DNA from: Sphingomonas oligoaromativorans
GTDB lineage: Bacteria; Pseudomonadota; Alphaproteobacteria; Sphingomonadales; Sphingomonadaceae
Assembly (NCBI RefSeq): GCF_011762195.1
Contig: NZ_JAASQK010000002.1
Location: forward strand, 248,001-312,000
Reading direction: 5' to 3'
Length of the DNA: 64,000 nt
Shown here: in pieces, positions 62,833 to 64,000 of the stretch
Numbering within the stretch: position 1 is the stretch's first letter
Layout: each line of letters begins with the position of its first letter
The notes under the pieces: generated by a model
Database searches by the model: none
What the model saw: only the letters and a program-made list of their open reading frames with translations
Told to the model about the DNA's origin: nothing
Translations under genes and position numbers: made by a program

Positions 62833-63042
62833 GACGTCGTCCCTCCGGCGGCCCGCACTGTCGAAATCCTTGACACTCGGATGGAGAGGCGGAACGGCCT
62901 TAACCACTCTGTCCGGCCGCGAAGCTGGCTTTCCGGGGTCTGGCACGGCGCCTGCATCGCTTCGTCCGTTCCACGTTTCCCGCGAACACTGGCGGGCCGG
63001 CGCGCTCCCACGCCACGGCCCGCCACCCCGCGGGACGCCGCC

Positions 63043-63378
63043 TCAGGCGGCCTTCTTCGAAACGCCGGCCTTTTCGAGCAGATCGGCCAGCTCGCCGCTC
63101 TCGTACATCTCCATCATGATGTCCGAGCCGCCGATGAACTCGCCCTTCACATAGAGCTGCGGGATGGTCGGCCAGTCCGAGAACTGCTTGATGCCCTGGC
63201 GGATGCCCTGATCCTGAAGCACGTCGACCGAGCCATATTCCACGCCGAGATGATCGAGGATCGCCACCGCCCGGCTGGAGAAACCGCACTGCGGGAAGAG
63301 CGGCGAGCCCTTCATGAACAGCAGCACTTCGTTGGCCTTCACCACGTCCGCGATCCGCGCCTGCACGTCGTCCGTCAT
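63043..63378 (-). CDS. grxD: Monothiol glutaredoxin (Grx4/GrxD family)
   Basis: This 111-residue glutaredoxin has the monothiol site CGFS with Cys31 in FPQCGFSSRAV, the TIPQLYVKGEFIGGSDIM segment for glutathione and WPTIPQ cis-proline. CGFS glutaredoxins bind a [2Fe-2S] cluster with glutathione and work with BolA. The bolA gene is five bases upstream on the same strand. Role: iron-sulfur trafficking and iron sensing. Confidence 0.95.
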   Translation of the reverse strand: MTDDVQARIADVVKANEVLLFMKGSPLFPQCGFSSRAVAILDHLGVEYGSVDVLQDQGIRQGIKQFSDWPTIPQLYVKGEFIGGSDIMMEMYESGELADLLEKAGVSKKAA

Positions 63379-63383
63379 CGTCT

Positions 63384-63623
63384 TTACTCCTTGGAAGGCG
63401 CCACGGTGGTGAGCTGGAGCGCGTGCAGCACGCCCCCCATGCGGCCACCCAGCGCCTCATATACGCGTTGATGCTGGCGGACACGGGGAACGCCACGGAA
63501 GCTCTCGCTCACGACGCGAGCGGCATAATGATCGCCATCGCCGGCCAGATCGGTGATCTCCACCTCGGCATCGGGGATGCCGGTGCGGATCAGCGCCACG
63601 ATCTCGTCTGCTGCCATCGGCAT
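63384..63623 (-). CDS. bolA: BolA-family protein
   Basis: This 79-residue protein has the BolA fold with the FRGVPRVRQHQRVYEAL core carrying the conserved His that can ligate the shared Fe-S cluster. I chose ATG 63623; a second ATG two codons later is equally possible. It lies between DUF1476 and grxD, and partners the CGFS glutaredoxin. Confidence 0.92.
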   Translation of the reverse strand: MPMAADEIVALIRTGIPDAEVEITDLAGDGDHYAARVVSESFRGVPRVRQHQRVYEALGGRMGGVLHALQLTTVAPSKE

Positions 63624-63624
63624 G

Positions 63625-63948
63625 TCAGATCGAGCCCAGAAGCTGACGGCGGGCTTCCACCATCTTCTCGTCCATCTGCGAGCGGATGGTCGCCTCGTCG
63701 ACCTCGACATTCGCCGACACGAGATCGCCGTAGAGCTTGCGCACCACGTCCTCGTCGCCGGCCTCCTCGAACTCGGCCTGCACGATCGCCTTGGCATAGG
63801 CGTCCGATTCCTCGGGCGTCAGGCCCATCAGGCCCGCGGCCCATTCGCCCAGCAGGCGGTTGCGTCGCGCGGTCACCCGAAACGCCATTTCCTGCTCACG
63901 AGCGAACTTGCTCTCAAAGGCGCGCTCGCGTTCGTCGAAGGTGGTCAT
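63625..63948 (-). CDS. DUF1476-family protein (ATP synthase zeta-inhibitor type)
   Basis: This 107-residue all-helical protein opens MTTFDERERAFESKFA and continues with REQEMAFRVTARRNRLLGEW, the DUF1476 signature. In Paracoccus the family member zeta inhibits the F1-ATPase; the same role here is an inference. ATG at 63948 gives the family start. It is upstream of bolA and grxD, a common alphaproteobacterial arrangement. Confidence 0.9.
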   Translation of the reverse strand: MTTFDERERAFESKFAREQEMAFRVTARRNRLLGEWAAGLMGLTPEESDAYAKAIVQAEFEEAGDEDVVRKLYGDLVSANVEVDEATIRSQMDEKMVEARRQLLGSI

Positions 63949-64000
63949 CTGTGGTATTCCGTCCCCAACCATTGTGGCGGACGAGATAGGGAACCGACCC

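Overview
The window looks like chromosomal DNA of a sphingomonad (order Sphingomonadales, Alphaproteobacteria). The evidence is uniformly GC-rich coding, two sphingomonad-type palindromic repeats (2097-2177 and 11196-11278), a class II EPSP synthase next to cmk, rpsA and ihfB, a TonB-dependent receptor, and small alphaproteobacterial families (DUF1476, the TIGR02300 type, BolA beside a CGFS glutaredoxin). I see no phage, transposase, plasmid or CRISPR genes. All family calls come from reading sequence; no database search was run.

Layout. 0-8 kb: the tail of an HU-type gene, a YbaK-type tRNA deacylase, and a tripartite RND efflux operon on the minus strand. Its promoter at 7510-7551 and the upstream tetR promoter share an operator-like sequence. 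8-15 kb: aldo/keto reductase, LysR, SDR, an AidB-like acyl-CoA dehydrogenase, a thiolase and a uracil-DNA-glycosylase-like protein. 15-25 kb: redox and detoxification genes (azoreductase, AhpD-like, nitroreductase, MDR, peroxiredoxins, SDR, exonuclease, DUF2218, two AraC regulators). Several genes here are broken or survive only as 5' stubs.

25-44 kb is the most interesting part. An ECF sigma factor (26501-27091), resembling Caulobacter SigF, lies among operons for a Tat-exported ferritin-like protein with cytochrome c, MsrB/MsrA, a bufferin-type copper-peptide operon (DUF2282 precursor, DUF692 enzyme, DUF2063 partner, DoxX), an AhpD/MarR pair, two cytochrome P460-like c-type proteins, an RclC-like DUF417 protein, a large TonB receptor and a LuxR-type two-component system. 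Ten promoters between 16.4 and 39.3 kb, on both strands, carry GTAAC(C/G/T), a 15-16 bp spacer and CGAG, CGTG or CGGT. Each points at a nearby gene start. I infer one ECF regulon for envelope redox and metal stress, reaching well beyond the bufferin operon. No anti-sigma gene is visible next to the sigma gene.

44-64 kb is mostly housekeeping: tRNA-Ala, aroA-cmk, rpsA, ihfB, tRNA-Leu, glpFKD, a PilZ protein, two coupled peptide-binding-type lipoproteins without ABC partners, DUF4112, RNase T2, nadA-nadC, DUF4230, a metallo-beta-lactamase-fold protein, and DUF1476-bolA-grxD. Long gene-free stretches are described in the feature list.
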